Below are positions 19,305-27,899 of a stretch of 64,000 nucleotides of DNA, in pieces. The stretch is taken from assembly GCF_000813345.1 (NCBI RefSeq), contig NZ_BBQF01000002.1:62001-126000 (forward strand). Reading direction: 5' to 3'. A model generated the notes under the pieces. That model searched no databases. It was not told the origin of the DNA and saw only the letters and a list, made by a program, of their open reading frames with translations. Position numbers and translations under genes: made by a program. Source of the DNA: Sulfurospirillum arsenophilum NBRC 109478 (lineage in GTDB: Bacteria; Campylobacterota; Campylobacteria; Campylobacterales; Sulfurospirillaceae). Within the stretch, counting starts at the first letter, position 1; each line of letters starts with the position of its first letter.

Positions 19305-20474
19305 ATGAATATTCATGAGTATCAGGCAAAAGAGATCTTTAAAAGATACAATGTTCCCACACCAAGCGGCTACGTAGCCTTTAGTGTAGAAGAGGCTGTC
19401 GAAAACGCAAAGAAACTTGGTGGCTCTATCTGGGTTGTCAAAGCACAAATCCACGCAGGTGGACGCGGTCTTGGCGGTGGCGTAAAACTCGCACGTAGTT
19501 TAGACGAAGTCAAAACACTTGCAAATGAAATTCTTGGTATGACCTTGGTCACTCACCAAACTGGACCTGCGGGCAAACTGGTTCAGAAAGTTTACATTGA
19601 AGAGGGTGCTGATATCGCTGATGAGCTTTACCTTGGCGTTGTCCTTGATCGTGCTCGTGAAATGCCAGTTATTATGGCATCACGTGAAGGCGGTATGGAG
19701 ATCGAAAAAGTAGCAGCTTCCTCTCCTGAAAAAATCATCAAAGTTGCTGTGGATCCATTTATTGGATTTCAAGCCTTTCATGGTAGAGAACTTGCTTACG
19801 GATTAGGTCTTGCACCAGAAGAGATTAGCAGTTTTATTAAATTTGCAGCAGCATTGTATAAAGTCTATATGGAAAATGACGCAGAGATGATCGAAATCAA
19901 CCCTTTGGTAAAAACCAAAAGTGGAGCATTTATAGCACTTGATGGCAAAATGGGCTTTGATGACAACTCACTGTTTCGTCACCCAGAGATCGAAGCAATG
20001 CGCGATGAGAGTGAAGAAAACCCAATTGAGCGTGAAGCTTCAGGCTTTGGCTTAAGCTATGTCAAACTTGATGGCAATGTTGGCTGTATGGTCAATGGTG
20101 CTGGTCTTGCAATGGGTACAATGGATACAATTAACTATGTAGGTGGAACTCCTGCAAACTTCTTAGACGTTGGTGGTTCAGCTAATGCTCAAACCGTTGC
20201 TAAAGGCTTTGAGATTATCCTCAAAGATCCAAACGTCAAATCAATCTTTGTAAATATCTTTGGTGGAATTGTTCGCTGTGATCGTATAGCAAATGGTATT
20301 TTGGAAGCGACAAAGCTTGTCGATGTTCATGTCCCCGTAATCGTTCGTCTTGATGGCACCAATGCTAAAGAGGCCGCCGAAATTCTAAAAAATGCCAATA
20401 TTAAAAATATTATTACTGCAAGTGATCTCAATGATGGCGCGATTAAAGCCGTTGCTGCTGCTAAAGGAAACTAA
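19305..20474 (+). CDS. sucC: Succinyl-CoA synthetase beta subunit (ADP-forming)
   Basis: The ATG at 19305, preceded by GGGAGG, gives 389 residues, the E. coli length. It opens [12 protein letters not shown] and has the ATP-grasp segments ([21 protein letters not shown]) and the CoA-ligase half ([22 protein letters not shown]). With SucD it interconverts succinyl-CoA and succinate with ATP. It is followed 2 bp later by sucD. Confidence 0.96.
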   Translation: MNIHEYQAKEIFKRYNVPTPSGYVAFSVEEAVENAKKLGGSIWVVKAQIHAGGRGLGGGVKLARSLDEVKTLANEILGMTLVTHQTGPAGKLVQKVYIEEGADIADELYLGVVLDRAREMPVIMASREGGMEIEKVAASSPEKIIKVAVDPFIGFQAFHGRELAYGLGLAPEEISSFIKFAAALYKVYMENDAEMIEINPLVKTKSGAFIALDGKMGFDDNSLFRHPEIEAMRDESEENPIEREASGFGLSYVKLDGNVGCMVNGAGLAMGTMDTINYVGGTPANFLDVGGSANAQTVAKGFEIILKDPNVKSIFVNIFGGIVRCDRIANGILEATKLVDVHVPVIVRLDGTNAKEAAEILKNANIKNIITASDLNDGAIKAVAAAKGN

Positions 20475-20476
20475 TT

Positions 20477-21349
20477 ATGAGCATATTGATTAACAAAAAT
20501 ACAAAAGTCATCGTTCAAGGGTTTACGGGCAAAGAGGGTAGTTTTCATGCTGAACAATGTTTGGCGTATGGTACAAAAATCGTTGGTGGTGTTACTCCTG
20601 GAAAAGGCGGCACAACGCATCTTGGACAACCCGTATTTAATACGGTTCGTGAAGCTGTTGCAGCAACAGGTGCAACCGTGAGTATGGTTTTTGTTCCACC
20701 TGCTTTTGTTGGTGATGCTGTTTTAGAAGCGGCTGACGCTGGCATTGAACTTTCTGTTATTATTACAGAGGGCTCTCCGGTACGTGATATGCAAAGAGCA
20801 AAAGCGTATGCGACTAAAAAAGGTATGAAAACCATTGGACCAAACTGCCCAGGTATTATCACCGCTGAAGAGTGTAAAATCGGCATTATGCCAGGTGTTA
20901 TTTTCAAAAAAGGCAATATCGGCTTGATCAGTAAATCAGGTACATTGACCTATGAAGGTGCGAACCAAGTCTGTAATGAAGGCTTTGGTATTACAACAGC
21001 GGTTGGTATTGGTGGCGATCCTATCATTGGTCTTTCATACTTACAACTTCTTCCTTTATTTGAAGCAGATCCAGAGACAGAAGCGATCGTAATGATTGGT
21101 GAAATTGGTGGAGATCTTGAAATTCAAGCGGCAGCGTTTATAAAAGAACACATTAAAAAACCAGTCGTTGCATTTATCGCAGGTCAAAGTGCGCCGAAGG
21201 GCAAACGTATGGGACATGCAGGTGCAATTATTAGCGGAAGTGCAGGAACTGCTGCTGAAAAAATGGAAGCGCTTACAAAAGCGGGTGTTCATGTTGTAAA
21301 ATCACCTGCTGAAATAGGTAAAAAAATCGCAGAGGTTTTGAAAAAGTAA
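20477..21349 (+). CDS. sucD: Succinyl-CoA synthetase alpha subunit
   Basis: A 290-residue protein with the CoA-binding segment [15 protein letters not shown], the GPNCPGIIT motif and the phosphohistidine segment [12 protein letters not shown]. It completes the sucCD pair. The next operon, oorDABC, makes or uses the succinyl-CoA substrate. A hairpin terminator follows at 21360. Confidence 0.96.
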   Translation: MSILINKNTKVIVQGFTGKEGSFHAEQCLAYGTKIVGGVTPGKGGTTHLGQPVFNTVREAVAATGATVSMVFVPPAFVGDAVLEAADAGIELSVIITEGSPVRDMQRAKAYATKKGMKTIGPNCPGIITAEECKIGIMPGVIFKKGNIGLISKSGTLTYEGANQVCNEGFGITTAVGIGGDPIIGLSYLQLLPLFEADPETEAIVMIGEIGGDLEIQAAAFIKEHIKKPVVAFIAGQSAPKGKRMGHAGAIISGSAGTAAEKMEALTKAGVHVVKSPAEIGKKIAEVLKK

Positions 21350-21359
21350 TAAATTAAGT

Positions 21360-21393
21360 CTGCTAGATGTTATAGTAGTGTACAATCTAGCAG
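21360..21393 (+). terminator. Terminator after sucCD
   Basis: CTGCTAGAT (21360-21368) pairs with ATCTAGCAG (21385-21393) across a 16-nt loop, followed by TTTATTTTGG. Some transcription may read through into oorDABC, which begins 52 bp later. Confidence 0.75.
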
Positions 21394-21444
21394 TTTATTT
21401 TGGTTAACATTGAGTAAAAAGAGCTAAGAAAAGGAGAATGAAGG

Positions 21445-21762
21445 ATGGGTTTAATCACCGCTCCAAGTAATACACCGGTATGGGTTAACGTCTCTAGGTG
21501 TAAAGCTTGTGATATTTGTGTCAGTATGTGTCCAGCAGGTGTCTTAGGTATGGTTCAAGCACCAAATTCGACATTAGGATCTATGATAGAGGTTGTTGTT
21601 CCAGAGGCCTGTATTGGATGTAGGGATTGTGAATTGCATTGTCCTGATTTTGCTATTTACGTAGCAGATAAAAGTGAATTTAAATTTGCGAAACTTTCAG
21701 AAACTTCTAAAGAGAGAGCTGAAAAAGTGAAACAAAATAAATTTAAAAAACTGAGCGCATAA
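21445..21762 (+). CDS. oorD: 2-oxoglutarate:acceptor oxidoreductase, delta (ferredoxin-like) subunit
   Basis: A 105-residue ferredoxin-type protein with two 4Fe-4S motifs (CKACDICVSMCP and CIGCRDCELHCP). It passes electrons between the oxidoreductase core and ferredoxin or flavodoxin. It is the first of four tightly spaced oor genes, in the DABC order usual in Campylobacter and Helicobacter. An AAAAGGAG box precedes the start. Confidence 0.94.
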   Translation: MGLITAPSNTPVWVNVSRCKACDICVSMCPAGVLGMVQAPNSTLGSMIEVVVPEACIGCRDCELHCPDFAIYVADKSEFKFAKLSETSKERAEKVKQNKFKKLSA

Positions 21763-21771
21763 GGATCATTG

Positions 21772-22905
21772 ATGGCAAGAGAAGTAATATCAAGCGGCAA
21801 TGCCTTAGTAGCAAAAGCGGCAGTTGAGTGTGGATGTAAATTTTTTGGAGGGTATCCTATTACGCCTTCAAGTGAAATTGCAGAGGATTTAAGCAAACTC
21901 CTTCCAAAATTTGGTGGTAAATTTATCCAAATGGAAGATGAAATCGCAGGTATCTGTGTAGCGCTTGGTGCTTCTATGAGCGGAACTAAGTCTATGACCG
22001 CTTCATCAGGTCCTGGAATTTCACTCAAATCTGAGCAAATTGGTTACAGCTTCATCACAGAAGTTCCTTTGGTAATCGTCAACGTTATGCGTGGTGGTCC
22101 TTCAACGGGTCTTCCAACACGTGTTTCTCAAGCAGACATTGGTCAAGCAAAATACCCAACACACGGCGATTTTGCCTCTATTTCACTCTGCCCAGGCAGT
22201 CTTGAAGAAGCTTACACTGAGACTATCAGAGCGTTTAACATCGCTGAAAAATATATGACACCTGTTTTTGTTCTTTTAGATGAGACACTTGGGCACATGC
22301 ACGGAAAAGCGATTCTTCCTGATCTTGCAGAGATTGAGAAGAGCGTTGTAAAGCGTGCTGAGTTTACAGGCGACCCTAAAGATTATAAACCTTACGCAGC
22401 TGCTCCAACAGAGCCAGCGGTACTGAACCCTTTCTTTAAAGGCTATCACTACCATGTAACGGGGCTTCATCATGGGGACATGGGGTTCCCAACGGAAGAT
22501 GGTGCTGCATGTGAATATAACATTGAACGTTTAATGAATAAAATCAATAAAAAAACAGATGATCTTGTACATTACGAAGAGTTTATGCTTGATGATGCTG
22601 AAGTCTGTATTATCGCTTATGGTAGTATCAGTCGTGGTGCGAAAGAAGCGGTTATGAAACTTCGAAATGATGGCATTAAAGCGGGTCTTTTTAGACCAAT
22701 TACGTTGTGGCCAAGCCCTGTTGCAAAATTTCAAGAGATTGGCAAGAAATTTAAGAAAATCATGGTAACAGAGCTTAATATGGGACAGTACTTGGAAGAA
22801 ATTCAGCGTGTTATGAAACGAGATGATTTCGCAACATTGCACAAAGCAAACGGTCGTCCAATCGCTCCATTAGAAATGGTTGCTAAAGTTAAGGAGATGA
22901 TGTAA
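21772..22905 (+). CDS. oorA: 2-oxoglutarate:acceptor oxidoreductase, alpha subunit
   Basis: The ATG at 21772, 6 bp after AAGGA, gives 377 residues (MAREVISSGNALVAKAA). It has GGYPITPSSEIAE and TASSGPGISLKSEQ, typical of the pyrimidine/CoA-binding region of 2-oxoacid:ferredoxin oxidoreductases. With OorB, C and D it converts 2-oxoglutarate to succinyl-CoA, or reductively carboxylates succinyl-CoA. It overlaps oorB by 1 bp. Confidence 0.95.
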   Translation: MAREVISSGNALVAKAAVECGCKFFGGYPITPSSEIAEDLSKLLPKFGGKFIQMEDEIAGICVALGASMSGTKSMTASSGPGISLKSEQIGYSFITEVPLVIVNVMRGGPSTGLPTRVSQADIGQAKYPTHGDFASISLCPGSLEEAYTETIRAFNIAEKYMTPVFVLLDETLGHMHGKAILPDLAEIEKSVVKRAEFTGDPKDYKPYAAAPTEPAVLNPFFKGYHYHVTGLHHGDMGFPTEDGAACEYNIERLMNKINKKTDDLVHYEEFMLDDAEVCIIAYGSISRGAKEAVMKLRNDGIKAGLFRPITLWPSPVAKFQEIGKKFKKIMVTELNMGQYLEEIQRVMKRDDFATLHKANGRPIAPLEMVAKVKEMM

Positions 22906-23738
22906 TGGCATTTAATTACGATAAATATCTACGTGTAGATAAAATGCCAACCTTATGGTGTTGGGGTTGTGGTGATGGTGTTATCTTAAAATCTGTTATT
23001 CGTGCTATCGATTCGATGGGTTGGGATATGAATGATGTATGTGTTGTTTCAGGTATCGGTTGTAGTGGACGTTTTAGTTCGTACATTGACTGTAACACAG
23101 TACATACAACACATGGTCGTGCGATTGCTTATGCAACAGGCATCAAGCTTGCAAACCCTGAAAAACATGTCATTGTCGTCACAGGTGATGGTGATGGTTT
23201 AGCAATTGGTGGTAATCATACCATTCATGGCTGTAGAAGAAACATTGATCTTAACCATATTTTGATCAACAACTTTATCTATGGCTTGACCAACTCTCAA
23301 ACCAGCCCAACAACTCCTCAAGGGTTTTGGACAGCAACAGCTAATTACGGTAACGTTGATCCTACCTTCGATGCAGCGCGCCTTGCAGATGCTGCAGGCG
23401 CTACGTTTGTTGCTCGTGAGTCTGTACTTGATCCTCAAAAATTGGAAAAGATGTTTGTAGCAGGTTTTTCTCATAAAGGTTACTCATTCTTTGATGTATT
23501 CTCTAACTGCCACATTAACCTTGGACGTAAAAACAAAATGGGCGAAGCGGTACAAAATCTTGAATGGATTGAAGGTCGCATTGTTGGTAAGAAGAAGTTT
23601 GACCTTTTAAGTGACGAAGAACGTGTGGGTAAATTCCCAACTGGCATCCTCAAACAAGAAGAGGGCAAACTCGAATACTGTGACGCGTATGACAAAGTCA
23701 TTTACGCAGCACAAAATAAAACAACCGTACAGCTATAA
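22905..23738 (+). CDS. oorB: 2-oxoglutarate:acceptor oxidoreductase, beta (TPP) subunit
   Basis: A 277-residue thiamine-pyrophosphate subunit. WCWGCGDG and GIGCSGR carry cluster-proximal cysteines, and GDGDGLAIGGNHTIH is the TPP/Mg-binding region, followed by NNFIYGLT. It holds the catalytic thiamine of the OorDABC complex. It starts inside the oorA stop (TAATGG). Confidence 0.95.
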   Translation: MAFNYDKYLRVDKMPTLWCWGCGDGVILKSVIRAIDSMGWDMNDVCVVSGIGCSGRFSSYIDCNTVHTTHGRAIAYATGIKLANPEKHVIVVTGDGDGLAIGGNHTIHGCRRNIDLNHILINNFIYGLTNSQTSPTTPQGFWTATANYGNVDPTFDAARLADAAGATFVARESVLDPQKLEKMFVAGFSHKGYSFFDVFSNCHINLGRKNKMGEAVQNLEWIEGRIVGKKKFDLLSDEERVGKFPTGILKQEEGKLEYCDAYDKVIYAAQNKTTVQL

Positions 23739-23748
23739 GGAGCCCTTG

Positions 23749-24306
23749 ATGAGAAGACAATTACGTTTCGTAGGTGTAGGTGGTCAGGGTGTTATCTTGG
23801 CGGGTGAGATTTTAGCGGTTGCGAAGATCAAAGAGGGCGGTTATGGTGTCAAAGCATCTACCTATACCTCTCAAGTACGTGGTGGACCAACAAAAGTTGA
23901 CATTTTACTTGATGAGAGTGAGATCCTTTTCCCTTACGCCAATGAGGGGGAGATTGAGTTTATGATCGCTACAGCGCAAGTAAGCTTTAATCAATTCAAA
24001 AATGGTGTAAAACCAGATGGCATCATCGTTGTTGAACCAAACTTGGTTACGGTAAACGAAGAAGATCGTAAAAAATGGAAGATCATCGAGATTCCACTTA
24101 TTACCATTGCTAAAGAAGAAGTTGGAAATGTTATTACTCAGTCTGTTGTTGCTTTGGCGATTACTGTTGAGATGACACATGTTCTAGCACACGATTTAGT
24201 CCGCGATGTCATGCTTTCTAAAGTACCAGAAAAAGTTCACGCTGACAATATTAAAGCCTATGAACTTGGTATAAAATACGCTAAAGAAGCGCTTGCTAAA
24301 CTTTAA
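23749..24306 (+). CDS. oorC: 2-oxoglutarate:acceptor oxidoreductase, gamma subunit
   Basis: The ATG at 23749, after AAGGAG, gives 185 residues (MRRQLRFVGVGGQGVILAG), the standard opening of the gamma subunit. TSQVRGGPTKVDILL follows. It ends the TCA island run and is followed by a strong hairpin at 24319. Confidence 0.94.
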   Translation: MRRQLRFVGVGGQGVILAGEILAVAKIKEGGYGVKASTYTSQVRGGPTKVDILLDESEILFPYANEGEIEFMIATAQVSFNQFKNGVKPDGIIVVEPNLVTVNEEDRKKWKIIEIPLITIAKEEVGNVITQSVVALAITVEMTHVLAHDLVRDVMLSKVPEKVHADNIKAYELGIKYAKEALAKL

Positions 24307-24318
24307 TAATTGAGTTAT

Positions 24319-24348
24319 TGATCGTCAGGTTTATAAGCCTGACGATCA
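24319..24348 (+). terminator. Terminator after oorDABC
   Basis: TGATCGTCAGG (24319-24329) pairs with CCTGACGATCA (24338-24348) across an 8-nt loop, followed by GTAAATTTTCTTC. It lies in the convergent gap with the next minus-strand gene. Confidence 0.8.
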
Positions 24349-24357
24349 GTAAATTTT

Positions 24358-24376
24358 CTTCTACTTCTACTTCTAC
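24358..24376. repeat. Short hexamer repeat (TTCTAC x3)
   Basis: About three tandem copies of TTCTAC in the gap after oorC, directly before a TTTACATGTAAA copy. No function is apparent. Confidence 0.6.
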
Positions 24377-24388
24377 TTTACATGTAAA
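24377..24388. repeat. TTTACATGTAAA palindrome, oorC/99-aa gene junction
   Basis: It lies in the convergent gap, 6 bp before the stop of the minus-strand membrane protein gene. Confidence 0.95.
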
Positions 24389-24394
24389 GCATTT

Positions 24395-24694
24395 TTAAAA
24401 AAATAACCACACTAGTAAAACTACTCCAAAGCCAAGATTGAACCAACTTACGCCATCTTCAAAGAGTTTGATTAAGATTTCATAGTTGTAACGCTCTATG
24501 GTTTCAGGGTGCATTGCCAAGCCATTTTGTGCGTATTGAACAATGTCAATTGAATAGAAATAAGCAACAATTTCAGGTGCAATAAAAAAGAAGATAACGC
24601 CTAAAATTCCCCAAAATGATTTCTCAGGTTTCATGTCTGTAAGTATTTTTTTAGTGGCAGGATGGCGTGCTATTTTTTGGAGTTTATCTCTCAC
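24395..24694 (-). CDS. Small hypothetical membrane protein
   Basis: A 99-residue protein with two likely membrane helices (FWGILGVIFFFIAPEIVAYFY and FNLGFGVVLLVWLFF) and a basic N-terminus. The start is a GTG with a weak AAAGG upstream. I do not recognise a family or function. It lies between oorC and a tRNA gene on the same strand as the tRNA. Confidence 0.6.
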   Translation of the reverse strand: MRDKLQKIARHPATKKILTDMKPEKSFWGILGVIFFFIAPEIVAYFYSIDIVQYAQNGLAMHPETIERYNYEILIKLFEDGVSWFNLGFGVVLLVWLFF

Positions 24695-24720
24695 TATGAA
24701 CCTTTTGGGATGTTTAAATG

Positions 24721-24795
24721 TGGAGCGGGTGACGGGAATCGAACCCGCTACTTTCAGCTTGGGAAGCTAACACTCTACCAATGAGTTACACCCGC
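24721..24795 (-). tRNA. tRNA-Gly (anticodon CCC)
   Basis: Read on the minus strand the cloverleaf is complete. The acceptor stem GCGGGTG/CACCCGC, D arm ACTC/GAGT, anticodon stem TTAGC/GCTGA with loop TTCCCAA (anticodon CCC), 5-nt variable loop, T arm with TTCGATT, discriminator U and an encoded CCA all fit. The U discriminator suits glycine. Confidence 0.95.
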
Positions 24796-24837
24796 ATTTT
24801 AAAGCAGGCATTATAGCACATCAAAATGGTTTACACT

Positions 24838-24849
24838 TTTACATGTAAA
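24838..24849. repeat. TTTACATGTAAA palindrome upstream of the VIT1-type gene
   Basis: It lies 58 bp before the transporter start codon and 43 bp beyond the tRNA gene, in the likely promoter/leader region. Confidence 0.95.
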
Positions 24850-24906
24850 AAAATTATCTTTAAAGAGGGATATAATGTAGTCAAGGTGAAATACAAAGGA
24901 GCGAAG

Positions 24907-25779
24907 ATGGCACATGAACTAAATCTCAAAAAAGCATTGGCGCAACAGCAAAATGAAATCGATGATTTTACGATATACAGTATGCTTTCTGTATCTGATA
25001 AATACGAGGCAAATAAACTTATATTTCACAAGATTTCAGAGGAAGAGAAAGGTCACTATACCTATCTACTCTCTTTTACCAAACAAGAACTCAAGCCTCG
25101 CGCTCATGTCGTTTTTTTCTATCTTTTGCTTTCCAAAATTGTTGGTATCTCTTTTACACTCAAATTTTTGGAGAGACGTGAAGAAGATGCAAAACAATTT
25201 TACAAAGAGCTTATTGCGATCGATGATAAGGCAAACGCCATTTACGAGCAAGAAATTAACCATGAAATAGAACTCATCGATATGCTTCACGATAAAAAAC
25301 TTCTCTATGCTGGTGCAATTGTTTTGGGTATGAACGATGCCTTGGTGGAACTTACGGGAACGCTGAGTGGTATTGCTTTAGCCTTTGACAAAAGTGTTGT
25401 GGTAGGTATTACTGGTTTGATTATGGGTATAGCAGCAGCACTTTCGATGGCAGGGTCAGCTTATTTGGAGTCTAAAGAAAACATAGGTGCTGAGATAAAA
25501 CCGATGACATATGCCCTTTATACAGGCGTTTCGTATATTTTGACGACGGCTATTTTGGTAGCACCATTCTTTATATGTGAGAAAATTTCTGTAGCGATTA
25601 TTTGGATGTTTTTTGGTGCCGTACTGATAATTGGGTTATACAATTTTTACATTTCTGTGGCAAAGGATTTGCCATTTTGGAAACGTGTGCGTGAGATGTC
25701 CTACATAACCTTTGGTGTCGCGTTAATCTCTTTTGGCATAGGCTATGTGGTCAAGCACTATTTTGGCATCGAAATATAA
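24907..25779 (+). CDS. VIT1/CCC1-family iron or manganese transporter with ferritin-like N-terminus
   Basis: The ATG at 24907 follows AAAGGAG and gives 290 residues. The first 140 form a rubrerythrin-like helical domain with metal-ligand-type motifs (EEEKGHYTYLL, EINHEIELID). The C-terminal half is the VIT1 membrane domain with about five helices, starting AIVLGMNDALVELTGTLSG. Family members move Fe(II) or Mn(II) out of the cytosol. The fused domain probably senses or captures the metal. It is a stand-alone gene between tRNA-Gly and fumC. Confidence 0.85.
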   Translation: MAHELNLKKALAQQQNEIDDFTIYSMLSVSDKYEANKLIFHKISEEEKGHYTYLLSFTKQELKPRAHVVFFYLLLSKIVGISFTLKFLERREEDAKQFYKELIAIDDKANAIYEQEINHEIELIDMLHDKKLLYAGAIVLGMNDALVELTGTLSGIALAFDKSVVVGITGLIMGIAAALSMAGSAYLESKENIGAEIKPMTYALYTGVSYILTTAILVAPFFICEKISVAIIWMFFGAVLIIGLYNFYISVAKDLPFWKRVREMSYITFGVALISFGIGYVVKHYFGIEI

Positions 25780-25872
25780 GATCAATAATAGAATTTTGAT
25801 GTAATTTAAAAAGCGATATTTCTTTCAAACCTCCCTGTGCCATAATGATTTATATAATACAAAGGAGTCATT

Positions 25873-27264
25873 ATGGATTATAGAATCGAAAAAGACACTA
25901 TGGGCGAGATCAAAGTTCCCAATGAGCGTTACTGGGGTGCTCAAACTGAGCGCAGTTTGGAAAATTTTAAAATCGGCACAGAAAAGATGCCAAAAGAGCT
26001 TATTCGCGCCTTTGCACTTCTAAAGCGTTCCTTAGCATCTGTCAATCAAAAACTAAACAAACTCGATGCCAAAAAAGCAAACGCTATCATCCAAGCATGC
26101 GATGAAATTCTTGCTGGAAAATTTGATGGCGAATTTCCTCTCGCCATTTGGCAAACCGGCAGTGGTACACAGACCAATATGAACTTAAATGAAGTCATCG
26201 CCAATCGCGCAACGGAGATATTAGGGGGCGATTTTAGAAAAGAGAAGCTCATTCATCCCAACGATCATGTCAATATGTCTCAAAGCTCGAACGATACATT
26301 TCCAACAGCCATGCACATTGCCAGTGTGATCGAAATCGAAGAGCAACTGCTTCCATCCCTTGAAAAGCTCAAAGAGACACTGGAAAGCAAAGAAAAAGAG
26401 TTTGCTGGCATCATCAAAATAGGTCGTACACACTTGCAAGATGCGACACCACTTACCTTGGGACAGGAATTTAGTGGGTATCGCAGTATGTTGGAGCACT
26501 CCTCTTCACATATACTCCAAGCACTTGAATCTTTACGCGAACTTGCCATCGGTGGAACGGCTGTGGGAACGGGCATCAATGCCCATCCAAAACTGAGTGA
26601 ATTTGTCAGTGAAGAGCTTACAAAACTGACAGGTAAAACCTTTGTCTCGTCTCCAAATAAATTTCATGCCTTAACCTCACACGATGCACTTGTATTTGCG
26701 AGTGGGGCAAACAAAGGTTTAGCGGCAAACTTGATGAAAATAGCCAATGACATCAGATGGCTCGCTTCGGGTCCACGTTGTGGTATTGGTGAGCTAAACA
26801 TTCCTGAGAATGAACCGGGAAGCTCCATCATGCCAGGCAAGGTCAATCCAACCCAAGCTGAAGCAGTTACGATGGTTGCATGCCAAGTGTTTGGCTCAGA
26901 CACAGCGATAGCATTTGGTGCAAGTCAAGGTAACTTTGAGCTCAATGTCTTTAAACCTGTCATCATTCTTAACTTTTTACAGCAAGTTAGGTTACTTGCA
27001 GATGTCATGGAGTCGTTTCGTATTCATTGTGTGGAGGGCATTGAAGCCAATAGTGAAAAGATCGCTCATAACCTTAAAAACTCGTTGATGCTGGTCACAG
27101 CACTCAATCCTCACATTGGGTACGAAAATGCAGCCAAGGTGGCAAAGCTCGCGCACAAAGAGCATCTAAGTCTCAAAGAAGCATGCGTCAAGCTTTCGCT
27201 TTTAACGCCTGAGGAGTTTGACCGTTATGTTATACCCTCAGAGATGATTCATCCTAAAGAGTAA
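25873..27264 (+). CDS. fumC: Fumarate hydratase, class II
   Basis: A 463-residue homotetrameric fumarase of the aspartase/fumarase superfamily. Seen are [30 protein letters not shown] and the signature [11 protein letters not shown] with the mobile catalytic Ser loop. It interconverts fumarate and malate and so connects with the two mdh genes 8 kb upstream. AAAGGAG lies 6 bp before the ATG. Confidence 0.96.
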   Translation: MDYRIEKDTMGEIKVPNERYWGAQTERSLENFKIGTEKMPKELIRAFALLKRSLASVNQKLNKLDAKKANAIIQACDEILAGKFDGEFPLAIWQTGSGTQTNMNLNEVIANRATEILGGDFRKEKLIHPNDHVNMSQSSNDTFPTAMHIASVIEIEEQLLPSLEKLKETLESKEKEFAGIIKIGRTHLQDATPLTLGQEFSGYRSMLEHSSSHILQALESLRELAIGGTAVGTGINAHPKLSEFVSEELTKLTGKTFVSSPNKFHALTSHDALVFASGANKGLAANLMKIANDIRWLASGPRCGIGELNIPENEPGSSIMPGKVNPTQAEAVTMVACQVFGSDTAIAFGASQGNFELNVFKPVIILNFLQQVRLLADVMESFRIHCVEGIEANSEKIAHNLKNSLMLVTALNPHIGYENAAKVAKLAHKEHLSLKEACVKLSLLTPEEFDRYVIPSEMIHPKE

Positions 27265-27271
27265 AAATCTT

Positions 27272-27304
27272 AGCGTAGCGACTGAGTTATGTTGTCGCTA
27301 CGCT
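27272..27304 (+). terminator. Hairpin after fumC
   Basis: AGCGTAGCGAC (27272-27282) pairs perfectly with GTCGCTACGCT (27294-27304). The following T-run is short (TT), so this may act as a 3-prime stabiliser rather than an efficient terminator. It is followed by TTTACATGTCAC, a near-copy of the palindrome. Confidence 0.65.
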
Positions 27305-27374
27305 TTACATGTCACGTTTTTGTGACTATGGTATGACTCTTGCATAAACTCCTAAAAATATTCAAGGAGTCCTC

Positions 27375-27872
27375 TTGGAAACAATCGTTAAAGGTGTCAG
27401 TAAAGTTTTACAGAAAAATGAGCGAAAAATCGGTTCAGAAGCTCCTGCTATCAGCCTTACCATGTTAAATGGCGAAAGCAAAGTCATTGGTATGTTGGCA
27501 ACCAAAGTGCAAGTGATGATTACGTTGCCATTTCACAACTCCCTTAGTATGGAACTCTCTAATATCATTAAAACGTATCAAGATCAAGCGTTTATTTATA
27601 CCATTAGCGCTCAAATGCTAGATCAAACGACCAATCCTACCTGTAGTTCGACGGATTTTGAAGAACTCGCAAAGAAATTTGGGGTTTATATTGACGAAAC
27701 ATTGTGTGCAAAGGCTATCTTCATCATCAACAAAGATGGGCAATTTGTTTACAAAGAGATCACGCGTGATGTCGAAGATGCGTTCGATCTTGAAATGTTT
27801 GAAACAAAACTGGATGAAGCGATCCATTTTAAGAAAAAAGGGCATGTGCATGAAAATTGGATGGGTGCTTGA
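27375..27872 (+). CDS. Tpx-like redoxin lacking the peroxidatic cysteine
   Basis: A 165-residue thioredoxin-fold protein starting at TTG (AAGGAG 6 bp before). Length and layout follow thiol peroxidase Tpx: IGSEAPAISLTMLNG, a central helix region, then KAIFIINKDGQFVYKEI. The position of the Tpx peroxidatic Cys (TPVCATQ) reads NSLSMEL here, with no cysteine. Two other cysteines remain: Cys90 (NPTCSST), near the usual resolving position, and Cys111. It may have lost peroxidase activity or use a different chemistry. Annotation as an ordinary peroxidase would be unsafe. Confidence 0.65.
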   Translation: METIVKGVSKVLQKNERKIGSEAPAISLTMLNGESKVIGMLATKVQVMITLPFHNSLSMELSNIIKTYQDQAFIYTISAQMLDQTTNPTCSSTDFEELAKKFGVYIDETLCAKAIFIINKDGQFVYKEITRDVEDAFDLEMFETKLDEAIHFKKKGHVHENWMGA

Positions 27873-27886
27873 TAATCACCCTTTTT
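27863..27886 (+). terminator. Terminator of the Tpx-like gene
   Basis: GGGTG (27863-27867) pairs with CACCC (27877-27881), followed at once by TTTTT (27882-27886) that continues into ACATGTAAA. The stop codon lies in the loop. Confidence 0.6.
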
Positions 27887-27895
27887 ACATGTAAA
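27884..27895. repeat. TTTACATGTAAA palindrome, Tpx-like/TolC junction
   Basis: It lies between convergent genes, overlaps the terminator T-run and ends 4 bp before the TolC stop. Confidence 0.95.
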
Positions 27896-27899
27896 GATT

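Noticed and set aside
24358-24376. Hexamer repeat as a phase-variation tract
   Set aside because: Only about three units, outside any coding frame and not at a promoter spacing position.
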